Below, piece after piece: positions 27,918 through 35,706 of a stretch of DNA of 64,000 nucleotides. Every line of letters begins with the position of its first letter. Positions within the stretch are counted from its first letter, which is position 1. This DNA comes from Saccharofermentans sp. (lineage in GTDB: Bacteria > Bacillota > Clostridia > Saccharofermentanales > Saccharofermentanaceae), in assembly GCA_024682215.1 (NCBI GenBank), contig JAIKZM010000196.1:22096-86095 (forward strand), written 5' to 3'. A program made the translations under genes and the position numbers. Below the pieces are notes generated by a model. That model saw only the letters and a list, made by a program, of their open reading frames with translations. It was not told the DNA's origin and did no database searches.

Positions 27918-27946
27918 ATTATATATTTTTTGTGTTTTCATGAAAG
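27918..27946 (-). promoter_or_regulatory. Promoter of the helicase gene, start codon at about +1
   Basis: On the minus strand a perfect TATAAT (27923 down to 27918) is followed by six bases and then ATG (27911). The -35 region TTCATG (27946-27941) is weak. No Shine-Dalgarno is present, which suggests a leaderless transcript. Confidence 0.4.
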
Positions 27947-27985
27947 GAGAAGACTGAAGGTTGTCCGCTGAGTCAAAAGCCGATA

Positions 27986-28014
27986 TTGAAAAAAGAAAGA
28001 CGTTGTTATAGAAT
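27986..28014 (+). promoter_or_regulatory. Promoter of the tRNA-Leu gene
   Basis: TTGAAA (27986-27991), a 17-base spacer and TAGAAT (28009-28014). The mature tRNA begins 10 bases after the -10 box. Confidence 0.6.
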
Positions 28015-28024
28015 TTACGGGCAC

Positions 28025-28111
28025 GCAGATGTGGTGGAATTGGCAGACGCGCTAGCTTCAGGTGCTAGTGAACGCAAGTTCGTGCGGGTTCAAGTCCCGC
28101 CATCTGCACCA
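28025..28111 (+). tRNA. tRNA-Leu (anticodon CAG)
   Basis: The acceptor stem GCAGATG pairs with CATCTGC and the CCA end is encoded (28109-28111). The anticodon stem CTAGC/GCTAG encloses a seven-base loop TTCAGGT with anticodon CAG at 28059-28061, reading CUG codons. A long variable arm (class II) and the T-arm GCGGG/CCCGC around TTCAAGT are clear. It stands alone; no other tRNA is adjacent. Confidence 0.97.
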
Positions 28112-28117
28112 AATTCT

Positions 28118-28163
28118 AGAAACCTTCACACTATTTTGCCGAAATTTGGGGGTTTCTTTTTTT
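28118..28163 (+). terminator. Possible terminator of tRNA-Leu
   Basis: AGAAACC (28118-28124) pairs with GGTTTCT (28151-28157), followed by a long T run. The loop of 26 bases is large for an intrinsic terminator, although internal pairs (CC..GG) could shorten it. Confidence 0.4.
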
Positions 28164-28218
28164 TTGCTTATGTGTATACTCAACGCATCTCAAATAAAAA
28201 TTAGGGGGAAAGTTTTTT

Positions 28219-29118
28219 ATGCAGAGCATTAAAGTTAAGGTCTTAACGATGTTCATGTCATTGGTTATGGCTGTAGCAGCGTTACCGGCACTCAATTCAA
28301 ATGCTGCCACAATCATTTCAGGTAAGTGCGGAGCAAACGCATCTTATGTCCTGTCTGATGACGGTACTTTGAAGATCAATGGTTCAGGTGCTATTGACGA
28401 GTACGTAACATATACTAATGGTCAGACATCAGCACCTTGGTATTCAAAGAGATCCTACATCAAGAGAGTCGTAATCGGTGACGGTATCACACGTCTCGGA
28501 AGCAACGCTTTCTCATGGTGCACACAGATCGCAGAAGTTCAGTTCAGCAGCCAGAGGAATCTTACTTCCATCGGCACACAGACTTTCTATGAGTGCTATA
28601 ATCTTAAGAGCATCACTCTTCCTGCAGGTCTTATCTCTGTAGGCAGAAATGCTTTCGTTTACAGCGGACTTACATCCGTTATCATCCCTAACACGGTTAA
28701 GACCATCGCTTATGGTGCTTTCGCTAACTGCTACCTTACAAAGGTTTATATTCCTGCAAGCGTTGTAACGATCGGTGACTTTGCTTTCCGCGGCAACAAG
28801 CAGATGGTTAAGTTCACTGGTGGTGCAGGCGTTGTTACAATCGGTATCCAGGCTTTCGAGCACTGCTGGAAACTGAGCAACTTCGTAATCACATCCAAGA
28901 AGCTCAAGAAGATCGGTAAGGCTTGCTTCCTTTGCGACTCCAAGCTCAAGACTCTCTACATCAAGCAGACAACAAAGCTCACAAAGAAGGGCGTTAAGAA
29001 CTCTCTCTACCTCTCTTCCGTAAAGAAGGTTAAGGTTAAGAAGTCCAAGGTTAAGAAGTACAAGAAGTACTTTACTTACAGAAACTGCGCTAAGAGAGGC
29101 GTTAAGGTTAAGAAGTAA
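28219..29118 (+). CDS. Secreted BspA-like leucine-rich repeat protein
   Basis: 299 residues. The start is ATG 28219 with AGGGGG upstream. A signal peptide ends near NSNAA. The CG.N..Y.L...GTLKI.GSG module comes next, then about six BspA-type leucine-rich repeats (ITLPAGLISVGRNAF and similar) and a lysine-rich tail ending GVKVKK. The tail is the same module that ends the two large proteins at 1-10 kb, about 18 kb away, but is less similar to them than they are to each other. Lysine is written almost only as AAG in the second half, and codon use is more uniform than in the two large genes, suggesting high expression. Probably cell-surface or secreted; ligand unknown. No sortase motif. Confidence 0.88.
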   Translation: MQSIKVKVLTMFMSLVMAVAALPALNSNAATIISGKCGANASYVLSDDGTLKINGSGAIDEYVTYTNGQTSAPWYSKRSYIKRVVIGDGITRLGSNAFSWCTQIAEVQFSSQRNLTSIGTQTFYECYNLKSITLPAGLISVGRNAFVYSGLTSVIIPNTVKTIAYGAFANCYLTKVYIPASVVTIGDFAFRGNKQMVKFTGGAGVVTIGIQAFEHCWKLSNFVITSKKLKKIGKACFLCDSKLKTLYIKQTTKLTKKGVKNSLYLSSVKKVKVKKSKVKKYKKYFTYRNCAKRGVKVKK

Positions 29119-29140
29119 TCCTTGATCTGACAAAGAACTC

Positions 29141-29176
29141 AAAGAGGCTGTCTTGCAAGACAGCCTCTTTTTTTGT
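29141..29176 (+). terminator. Strong rho-independent terminator
   Basis: A stem of about 14 bp (AAAGAGGCTGTCTT with AAGACAGCCTCTTT, 29141-29170) closes on a minimal loop and runs straight into T residues. Confidence 0.92.
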
Positions 29177-29198
29177 CCGTGGCATTTATTGTTATAAT
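29171..29198 (+). promoter_or_regulatory. Probable promoter of the HAD phosphatase gene
   Basis: A perfect TATAAT at 29193-29198 lies 17 bases past the preceding terminator; the -35 region (TTTTGT, 29171-29176) is weak. Confidence 0.4.
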
Positions 29199-29226
29199 AC
29201 CCGGTATAAACCGCAAAAGGGAAACT

Positions 29227-30060
29227 ATGAACAGTAAGACCTTATATGTAACAGACCTTGACGGAACGCTCATGCATAACGATCTGTCCGTTTCTGATTA
29301 TTCCGTCAGCACGATCAATGAACTTGTCGAAAAAGGCATGGCATTTACCTATGCGACTGCGCGTTCGATCAACAGCGCCAGAACGATCACGGGCAGATTG
29401 AATCTGAAACTTCCCGTGATTACCAGGAACGGGGCAGTCCTTGCAGACAATACCACGGGAGCCTGTCTGGAAAAATCCGTTTTTACAAAGGACGAGGTTA
29501 AGCTTTTGAAACAACTGATACCTGAATTGCCCAGGTGCGGCTTTGTCTCATGCTTTTTCGGAGACGAAATGATCAAGGCATATGTTCCGGTTGAGCATAC
29601 CGTGTGTTTTCAGGGCTATCTCGATTACTATAAGAACGACCGCGCAAAGACTGAGGTTCCTGATCTCGAATCGATGTTTTGCGGCATCCCGGGGTATGTT
29701 ACGCTCATCAGTTCCAAAGAAGACCTTGACCCGATCCATGAAAGAGTCAGATCTTATCCCGGCTGGGAATGCATATTCCAGAAAGATATCTATAGAGATG
29801 AATACTGGCTTGAGATATGCCCTCAGAACTGCACTAAGGCCAAAGCGGTCTTGAAGCTCAAGGAGGAGTACGGCTTTGATAAGGTTGTCGTTTTCGGTGA
29901 CTCAGTCAATGACATACCGATGTTTAACGCGGCCGACGAGGCCTATGCCGTATCCAACGCTATCGAAGAGGTGAAAAAGGCCGCAACAGAAGTTATAGGC
30001 AGTAATGAGGAGGATGCGGTAGCGCAGTTTCTCAGGAGCCGCCTTGAAGAAAGCGACTGA
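29227..30060 (+). CDS. HAD-superfamily (Cof-type, IIB) phosphatase
   Basis: 277 residues. Motif I is VTDLDGTLMHND; the Thr/Ser of motif II sits in FTYATARS; motif III lysine is in NCTKAKAV; motif IV reads VVFGDSVNDIPMF. The large type IIB cap separates motifs II and III. These enzymes dephosphorylate sugar phosphates or cofactors such as FMN or PLP; the substrate cannot be inferred. I chose ATG 29227 with AAAGGGAAA upstream; the frame extends further but would run through the promoter. Confidence 0.87.
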   Translation: MNSKTLYVTDLDGTLMHNDLSVSDYSVSTINELVEKGMAFTYATARSINSARTITGRLNLKLPVITRNGAVLADNTTGACLEKSVFTKDEVKLLKQLIPELPRCGFVSCFFGDEMIKAYVPVEHTVCFQGYLDYYKNDRAKTEVPDLESMFCGIPGYVTLISSKEDLDPIHERVRSYPGWECIFQKDIYRDEYWLEICPQNCTKAKAVLKLKEEYGFDKVVVFGDSVNDIPMFNAADEAYAVSNAIEEVKKAATEVIGSNEEDAVAQFLRSRLEESD

Positions 30061-30086
30061 CAACTCATGCTCTTAACCTGTATAAT
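30057..30086 (+). promoter_or_regulatory. Promoter of the fumarate-reductase-like operon
   Basis: CTGACA (30057-30062), an 18-base spacer and a perfect TATAAT (30081-30086). The -35 box overlaps the stop codon of the upstream HAD gene. TTAGGAG precedes the first start codon. Confidence 0.62.
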
Positions 30087-30133
30087 GGAAACAGGATTCA
30101 GACGGCTTAAGAAACATTTTATTAGGAGTCAGG

Positions 30134-30703
30134 ATGGCGAAAAAGACGAATGCTGTGTTAGGGCTTGCAATAATCGCACTGTTTCTGGTCCATATCATCT
30201 ATGAGATCTTTGCTTATCTGACTTTTTATTACAATCCCGTCGTAACCAAGCTGATCGCTTATTCTACTCTTGGAGCAGTTGCACTTCACGTTCTCATGAG
30301 TGTTTATATCGTTTTCTTCGTTCATGACAGGGGAAACGGCATGAAATATCCGGCATTAAACGCCAGGACTGTGATCCAGCGCGTAAGTGCCGTCATCATG
30401 ACTCTCCTCATGATCGTTCACATGAATACATTTAGCCTTCTGTCCGCGAACGCAAAGACCAACAGGTCTTTGTTTGTTCTTATACTGATCGTTCAGATCT
30501 TCTTTTATGCATCAGTGCTCCTGCATGTGGCAGTGTCCGCCGGAAATGCGCTGATAACTCTAGGACTTGTCACTTCCGGTAAGACCAGAAAGAAAATAGA
30601 CATAGCAGTCTGGACAGTCTGCACCGTTTTGTTCCTGGCTGCCTCGGTCATCGTCGTTAAGACTCAGATAGCTATGTTCCTTGGCCAGGGAGGTGCATCA
30701 TGA
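30134..30703 (+). CDS. Diheme-type succinate dehydrogenase/fumarate reductase membrane subunit-like protein
   Basis: 189 residues with five hydrophobic segments. Histidines H20, H52, H96 and H131 each fall in a separate helix, as in the four heme ligands of single-chain diheme (type B) SdhC/FrdC proteins. The segment QRVSAVIMTLLMIVHM resembles the quinone-site motif RxSG...H of this family. Sequence similarity alone is weak, but the position directly before a flavoprotein and an iron-sulfur subunit supports the call. It would anchor the complex and pass electrons between menaquinone and the Fe-S chain. It overlaps the next gene by 4 bases. Confidence 0.75.
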   Translation: MAKKTNAVLGLAIIALFLVHIIYEIFAYLTFYYNPVVTKLIAYSTLGAVALHVLMSVYIVFFVHDRGNGMKYPALNARTVIQRVSAVIMTLLMIVHMNTFSLLSANAKTNRSLFVLILIVQIFFYASVLLHVAVSAGNALITLGLVTSGKTRKKIDIAVWTVCTVLFLAASVIVVKTQIAMFLGQGGAS

Positions 30704-32325
30704 GCAGGGTGCTTATCATCGGCAGCGGAATATCCGGAATTGCCTGTGCGATAGAGGCCGCTTCCAAAGGATCAAAGGTGATCCTTGTTTCACCGTTCCC
30801 CTCGGAAAGGTCGCAGTCTGTACTTGCGGCCGGCGGGATCAATGCGGTCATGGATACGGAAAGCGGTGACAGCATTGAACGGCATATCGAAGATACCCTC
30901 AAAGGAGGATGCTTCATCGCTGGTGAAAAAGCTGTCAGAGGCCTTTGCAGTGCGGCTCCCGACATCGTCGGATGGCTGGAGAGCCTGGGTACGGTCTTCA
31001 GCAGGGATAAGAACGGAAAGATCGCAACCCGCGCGTTCGGCGGGCAGAGCTTCCCGAGGACTCATTATGCGGGAACATCAACCGGCAAACAGATAGTAAC
31101 TGCGCTTGTCATGGAGGCGAGAAGGCTCGAAGGCATGGGCTTGATCGAAAGACGTTATTGGACTGACTTCCATTCAGGTCTTATAAGAGACGGGATATGC
31201 TATGGCGCAATGCTCTACAATGAGGCAAAAAGGACTGTGGAAGCCGTTGCCGCGGATGCCGTCGTAATAGCATCAGGCGGCCAGAACGCGCTTTTCGGGA
31301 AGACAACGGGCTCAACGCAGTGCGACGGATATGCTATAGGAAAACTGTTTATGCAGGGGGCGGAACTCAAGAACCTTGAGTTCATACAGTATCATCCTAC
31401 GACGATCGTTACCGACCAGAAGAAGATGCTCGTTTCGGAGGCTGCAAGAGGCGAAGGCGGCAGGCTATTCTATGATGAAGACGGGAAGAGGGTCTACTTC
31501 ATGGAAGACATGTACGGTCCCAAAGGCAATCTCATGCCGCGAGACATTGTTTCCAGGTGTATTCACGAGACCGGAAGGCAGGTGTACCTCGATGTCACAT
31601 TCCTCGGAAAAGACAAGATACTTAAACGCATTCCTGAAATATATGAACTGTGCTTGAAATATAAGAATCTCGACATAACCCGCGTTCCAATCCCGGTCGT
31701 CCCGTCAGTTCATTTTTTCATGGGCGGACTCGCCGTGGATCTTAAGCACAGGACTAACATTAAGAACCTTTATGCGGTTGGCGAATGCGCCTCGATGTAT
31801 CACGGCGCGAACAGGCTCGGAGGCAATTCGCTCCTTGCGGCGATATACAGCGGAAAGATAGCGGCTCAGACACTTTGCGGAACAAAGACCGATTCACCGG
31901 ACTGGTCTGAAGAAGTCAAAACAGAAAATGAGAAGCTTGAACTTAAAAGGAGATCCGAAAGCAGATTCCCGGTCATGTATGTAAGGGGGCTTCTTGCCGA
32001 CACCGTAAATGGTTCTTTGGGCATCGTCAGGGAGAAGAACGGGCTTCTTAACGGCATTTCATCCGTCGAATACTATATGAGTATTGCAGATAAGATCAAT
32101 TACGACAGGTCGGAACTAGAATATTTCAACTACAGTCTTGAAGGCATACTTTCGCTTGCAAAGGCGGTTCTCATTTCTGCTGAAAGCAGATGCGAGAGCA
32201 GGGGATCGCATCTGAGGAGCGATTACCCTGAAAAGTCTGACGGATGCATGGCGGCAACGGTCATCAGTTATGAGGGCGGTGCTTATAAGACCAGATTGGT
32301 CAAAGAGGACGATTATGAAGGTTAA
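30700..32325 (+). CDS. frdA: Fumarate reductase/succinate dehydrogenase-like flavoprotein subunit
   Basis: 541 residues. Seen motifs: the FAD Rossmann IIGSGISGIACAIEA, the RSQSVLAAGGINAV stretch, HYAGTSTG, HPTTI, the catalytic Arg loop SEAARGEGGRLF, HFFMGGL and GANRLGGNSLLA. At the position of the histidine that binds FAD covalently in SdhA/FrdA (RSHT/S in the family) there is Q39, so the flavin is expected to be noncovalent. The set of membrane, flavoprotein and Fe-S genes argues for a respiratory complex rather than L-aspartate oxidase, although that family is the main alternative. ATG 30700 overlaps the previous gene by 4 bases; the Fe-S gene starts inside the 3' end. Confidence 0.87.
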   Translation: MSRVLIIGSGISGIACAIEAASKGSKVILVSPFPSERSQSVLAAGGINAVMDTESGDSIERHIEDTLKGGCFIAGEKAVRGLCSAAPDIVGWLESLGTVFSRDKNGKIATRAFGGQSFPRTHYAGTSTGKQIVTALVMEARRLEGMGLIERRYWTDFHSGLIRDGICYGAMLYNEAKRTVEAVAADAVVIASGGQNALFGKTTGSTQCDGYAIGKLFMQGAELKNLEFIQYHPTTIVTDQKKMLVSEAARGEGGRLFYDEDGKRVYFMEDMYGPKGNLMPRDIVSRCIHETGRQVYLDVTFLGKDKILKRIPEIYELCLKYKNLDITRVPIPVVPSVHFFMGGLAVDLKHRTNIKNLYAVGECASMYHGANRLGGNSLLAAIYSGKIAAQTLCGTKTDSPDWSEEVKTENEKLELKRRSESRFPVMYVRGLLADTVNGSLGIVREKNGLLNGISSVEYYMSIADKINYDRSELEYFNYSLEGILSLAKAVLISAESRCESRGSHLRSDYPEKSDGCMAATVISYEGGAYKTRLVKEDDYEG

Positions 32326-32992
32326 GATATTGAGGCAGCAGCATCCGGGCGCGAAACCCTACTGGCAGACGTTTGAGTACGAAGGTGACACTGGCGCCTC
32401 AATAGCTGCTGTTCTGGACAGCATTAATTACAGGGATGATATCGTAGATTCGGACGGAAATCCGACTGACAGGATATCCTGGGAATGTTCGTGCGTTCAG
32501 GGCATGTGCGGTGCTTGCGCGATGGTTATCAACGGTGTTCCTGCGCTGGCCTGCGACACTTTCGTTAAAGATCTCAAAGGCAGCTTCATCACGATAGAAC
32601 CGCTCAGGAAATTTCCTGTCATCAGCGATCTTGTGGTTGACCGCGGGATCATACAGGAAAACCTCAGGAAGATAAATGCGTTCATAGGTGAATATCATAA
32701 AGAGAACGAGAAGGACCATGAACTTGAATACCAGATAGGCAGATGCCTCAAGTGCGGACTTTGTCTTGAAGCCTGCCCGAACTATGTGAAGGGCGATAAC
32801 TTCTACGGTCCGCTGTTTGCAAATGACAGTTTCTTCGTCATGTCGCGCAGCAAGGGAGACTCGAAGCAGATAAAGAAGGATTACGGCGAGCATTTTGCCA
32901 AGGGCTGTTCCAAATCCCTGGCATGCGAAAAGGTATGTCCCGTGAATATACCTACGCTGGCTTCGATCGCAAAAATGAACAGAGGCAAATGA
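32315..32992 (+). CDS. frdB: Fumarate reductase/succinate dehydrogenase-like iron-sulfur subunit
   Basis: About 225 residues. The N-terminal ferredoxin fold has the [2Fe-2S] cysteines in WECSCVQGMCGACA plus a later C at PALAC. The C-terminal part has CLKCGLCLEACPN and CSKSLACEKVCPVNIP, the cysteine sets for the [4Fe-4S] and [3Fe-4S] clusters. ATG 32315 lies 8 bases before the frdA stop, so the genes overlap by 11 bases; an earlier in-frame start at 32270 would add residues unlike the family. It links the flavoprotein to the membrane subunit. Genes needed to make fumarate are not in the window. Confidence 0.92.
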   Translation: MKVKILRQQHPGAKPYWQTFEYEGDTGASIAAVLDSINYRDDIVDSDGNPTDRISWECSCVQGMCGACAMVINGVPALACDTFVKDLKGSFITIEPLRKFPVISDLVVDRGIIQENLRKINAFIGEYHKENEKDHELEYQIGRCLKCGLCLEACPNYVKGDNFYGPLFANDSFFVMSRSKGDSKQIKKDYGEHFAKGCSKSLACEKVCPVNIPTLASIAKMNRGK

Positions 32993-33050
32993 TATAATTA
33001 AAAAAGGGTCGCTCCGGTTACCCGCGTCTTTTTGCAGGAGGGAATGAAAC

Positions 33051-34175
33051 ATGGAAAAGTCTAAAGTGTATTTCACTGATTTCAGAACCGGTCTGGGAGT
33101 GCCGCTCACATTAAAACTGCAAAAGCTCATTAAGCTGGCGGGTATCGGAAATATCGATTTCGAGAACAAATTCGTTGCCATAAAGATGCATTTCGGTGAA
33201 CTCGGAAACCTTGCATATTTAAGGCCTAACTATGCCAAGGCGGTAGCGGATGTGGTCAAAGAGAACGGCGGAATGCCTTTCCTTACGGACTGCAACACTT
33301 TATATCCCGGAAGCAGAAAACACGCGCTCGAACACATGGACTGCGCTAACATCAACGGATTCAACACGGTTACGACAGGCTGCCAGATAATCATCGCTGA
33401 CGGTCTGCGCGGCACCGATGACATAATCGTTCCGGTACCTAACGGCGAATACTGCAAAGAGGCTTACATCGGCCGCGCCGTCATGGATGCCGATGTGTTC
33501 ATTTCGCTTACGCATTTCAAAGGCCATGAACAGGCGGGTTTCGGCGGAGCCATTAAGAACATCGGAATGGGGTGCGGTTCGCGCGCCGGAAAGATGCAGC
33601 AGCATCAGAGCGGTCATCCGCATGTTATCTATGACAGCTGCAGAGGCTGCAGAAGATGTGCGAAAGAGTGCGGCTCCGATGCGATCTACTATGAAGCAGG
33701 CAAGGCCTGGATCGATCCGGACAAGTGTAAGGGATGCGGACGTTGTATCGGTGCATGCGCTTTTGACGCCATCGAGAATGACAACTGGAATGCCGCTTCT
33801 CTCCTGGGATGCAAGATGGCCGAATATACCGCGGCTGTAATAAGCGGCAGGCCGAATTTCCATATATCGCTTATCACGGATGTTTCGCCGAACTGTGACT
33901 GTCACGGCGAAAACGACGCTCCGATCCTTCCTGACATCGGTATGCTCGCATCATTTGATCCCGTTGCGCTCGATCAGGCATGCGTTGACCTGTGTTCCCA
34001 TGCGGAACCTGTCAGAAACAGCCAGCTCGGTGATAATATGTCGCATCCTGATTTCCACGATCACGGCGATCACTGGCACAACAGCAATCCGAATGTTTCA
34101 TGGGCTGAGACTCTTGAACACGCCGAGAAGATCGGTATCGGAACCCGTGAATATGAACTGGTCTCAATGAAATAA
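33051..34175 (+). CDS. DUF362 iron-sulfur protein
   Basis: 374 residues of the DUF362 family. Two ferredoxin-type [4Fe-4S] motifs, CRGCRRCAKEC and CKGCGRCIGAC, sit near residues 199-240 after the DUF362 core (MKMHFGELGN, THFKGHEQAGFGGAIKNIGMGCGS). Near the C-terminus is a His-rich stretch, HPDFHDHGDHWH. The start is ATG 33051 with GGAGGGA upstream; a TATAAT at 32993-32998 may provide a promoter, but its -35 is poor. Biochemical roles are not well established for this family; electron transfer is the natural guess. It leads a run of four redox-type genes. Confidence 0.88.
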   Translation: MEKSKVYFTDFRTGLGVPLTLKLQKLIKLAGIGNIDFENKFVAIKMHFGELGNLAYLRPNYAKAVADVVKENGGMPFLTDCNTLYPGSRKHALEHMDCANINGFNTVTTGCQIIIADGLRGTDDIIVPVPNGEYCKEAYIGRAVMDADVFISLTHFKGHEQAGFGGAIKNIGMGCGSRAGKMQQHQSGHPHVIYDSCRGCRRCAKECGSDAIYYEAGKAWIDPDKCKGCGRCIGACAFDAIENDNWNAASLLGCKMAEYTAAVISGRPNFHISLITDVSPNCDCHGENDAPILPDIGMLASFDPVALDQACVDLCSHAEPVRNSQLGDNMSHPDFHDHGDHWHNSNPNVSWAETLEHAEKIGIGTREYELVSMK

Positions 34176-34203
34176 AAAACCAAAAGCGGCAGGGGGCAGA
34201 ATT

Positions 34204-35049
34204 ATGAAAGCCGTGTTAGCCGGAGCTTACGGCAATCTCGGAGCCGATATCTTCAGGACACTGACAGAACAGGGACATGAAGTGACCGCGCTCGACATGA
34301 TGCAAAGAGATATCGGTATTGATTCGGGTTTTAAGTTCATCAAGGTCGATGTTACCGATCCGAAGACCCTGGAAGGCGTCTGCGACGGCGCGGATATCGT
34401 GATCACAACGGTAGGACTTACAAAAGGCTCCGCAACTGTAAGCAATTACGACATTGATTATCAGGGCAATCTCAATCTGCTCAGCGAGGCGAAAAAGGCC
34501 GGGGTAAAGAACTTTGTATATATCTCCGTGATCAAGGCGGACACGGCTCCGGATGTTCCGATGGTACATGCGAAGTATCTTTTCGAGGAGGAACTCAAAA
34601 AGAGCGGCCTGACTTATGTCATTCACCGTCCGACCGGCTATTTCTACGACATCATAAAAGTCTTCAGGCCCATGATCGAAAAGGGCAAGGTAACTCTGCT
34701 TGGCAAGGAACCCGTCTATGCAAACATCGTTTCGACTGAGGATTTTGCAAAGTTCATAGTTGAACACATGACCGATGAGAACAAAACGTATTCTGTCGGA
34801 GGGAAAGAAAAGTATTCATATGAAGAGATCGCCAGGATGTGCTTTGAGGCAGCAGGCAAAGAGCCTGTGATAAAGAGGGCGTCACCCGGAATATTCGATA
34901 TGCTGGCCTGGATCAACAAACTGAAGAAGAACGGCAAGGAAGCCATAATCAAGTTCTCTAAATGGACTCTGACGCATGACATGGTCGGTGACACCATAGC
35001 AGGCGGCATGAGCTTTGCAGAGTACATCAAAAAGAGCTTTTCAAAATGA
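34204..35049 (+). CDS. NAD(P)-binding NmrA/SDR-like protein
   Basis: 281 residues with an atypical short-chain dehydrogenase fold. The N-terminus VLAGAYGNLGADIFRTL carries the glycine-rich nucleotide site, followed by ALDM, VDVTDP, DIVITTVG and a later YISVIKAD...HAKYLFEEEL that stands where the catalytic Y-x3-K region of the extended SDRs lies. The start is ATG 34204, 28 bases after the DUF362 stop, with CAGGGGG upstream. The stop overlaps the next gene (AATGA). It could be a reductase or epimerase on a small substrate; I cannot name the substrate. Confidence 0.8.
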   Translation: MKAVLAGAYGNLGADIFRTLTEQGHEVTALDMMQRDIGIDSGFKFIKVDVTDPKTLEGVCDGADIVITTVGLTKGSATVSNYDIDYQGNLNLLSEAKKAGVKNFVYISVIKADTAPDVPMVHAKYLFEEELKKSGLTYVIHRPTGYFYDIIKVFRPMIEKGKVTLLGKEPVYANIVSTEDFAKFIVEHMTDENKTYSVGGKEKYSYEEIARMCFEAAGKEPVIKRASPGIFDMLAWINKLKKNGKEAIIKFSKWTLTHDMVGDTIAGGMSFAEYIKKSFSK

Positions 35050-35705
35050 TCGGCAGTATTGAGCAGAAGGCGGTCAGCTTCTTAAAGAACAGTAATGCGG
35101 TACTTCTTCCGGAGGACTGCTATACGGATATGAAATATCCGAAATTGCTGCCTTTGATGCGGTTCCATGTAGACCGTTACAGCGTTCCCGGCTTGGGGTA
35201 TGTGATGATAATGCACACGGTTACAAAGATGGGCATGGAACTGATCACGACGTCTTTCATGCCTTCAGAATGCGTTGACCTTCCTTATCTGCTCCTCGAT
35301 GCGATGAGCATGAAGAAGAAACGCTGTGTATTCGTTGAGTACTACGGATGCGGAATGGAGGAACTGTCGGATGATGCGTTGAAAGACGTATATGACGATT
35401 ACTGCGGTCTGCCTGATTACGAGGAGAAAGAAAACTGGTATGTCAAAGAGCGGATGCCGTATTCACTCATAAAGACCGGCGATACTGATGATTTGGTCTG
35501 CATGGCGGCAGATTCCGTCCGTGCATACCTGGGATCGGCCGCAAGTGCCAGATTTATTCCCGGGTACGGGGAAAAACTCAGATCTTTCAGGGAACGGATG
35601 ATAACTGAGGGCAACCCGTCTAGCAAGACGCTCAACATGCTCCTTAAAGAGGATGGGGCAAGGGCTTTCATGGAAAGCGTGATAATGCCTCTTAAGGAGG
35701 ACTGA
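35046..35705 (+). CDS. Protein resembling ferredoxin-dependent bilin reductases (tentative)
   Basis: 219 residues. I do not recognise a standard name. Two parts fit, from memory, the PcyA/HY2 bilin reductase family. The first is FMPSECVDLPYLLLD (residues 71-85), matching F.P....DLP....D of that family including the aspartate that protonates bilin. The second is an end KTLNMLLKEDGARAFMES (194-211), like the family's KT...L....G......Y....F end. Length and a predicted strand-rich first half also fit. The heme-derived substrate histidine seen in PcyA is not evident. ATG 35046 overlaps the upstream stop by 4 bases; the flavodoxin-ferredoxin gene starts 1 base after its stop, which suits an electron-dependent reductase. 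Confidence refers to the gene being real; the family call is about 0.55. Confidence 0.75.
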   Translation: MIGSIEQKAVSFLKNSNAVLLPEDCYTDMKYPKLLPLMRFHVDRYSVPGLGYVMIMHTVTKMGMELITTSFMPSECVDLPYLLLDAMSMKKKRCVFVEYYGCGMEELSDDALKDVYDDYCGLPDYEEKENWYVKERMPYSLIKTGDTDDLVCMAADSVRAYLGSAASARFIPGYGEKLRSFRERMITEGNPSSKTLNMLLKEDGARAFMESVIMPLKED

Positions 35706-35706
35706 C

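Noticed and set aside
27986..28204. Open frame across tRNA-Leu
   Set aside because: It runs through the tRNA and both ends of its promoter region; coincidental.
28025..28218. tRNA-Leu as a possible integration site with the following surface gene as cargo
   Set aside because: No integrase, no direct repeat of the tRNA 3' end is visible downstream, and the region ends in normal chromosomal genes.
30700..32325. L-aspartate oxidase (NadB) as the identity of the flavoprotein
   Set aside because: Considered because FAD is likely noncovalent, but the adjacent Fe-S and diheme membrane subunit genes favour a respiratory complex; nadA and nadC are not nearby.
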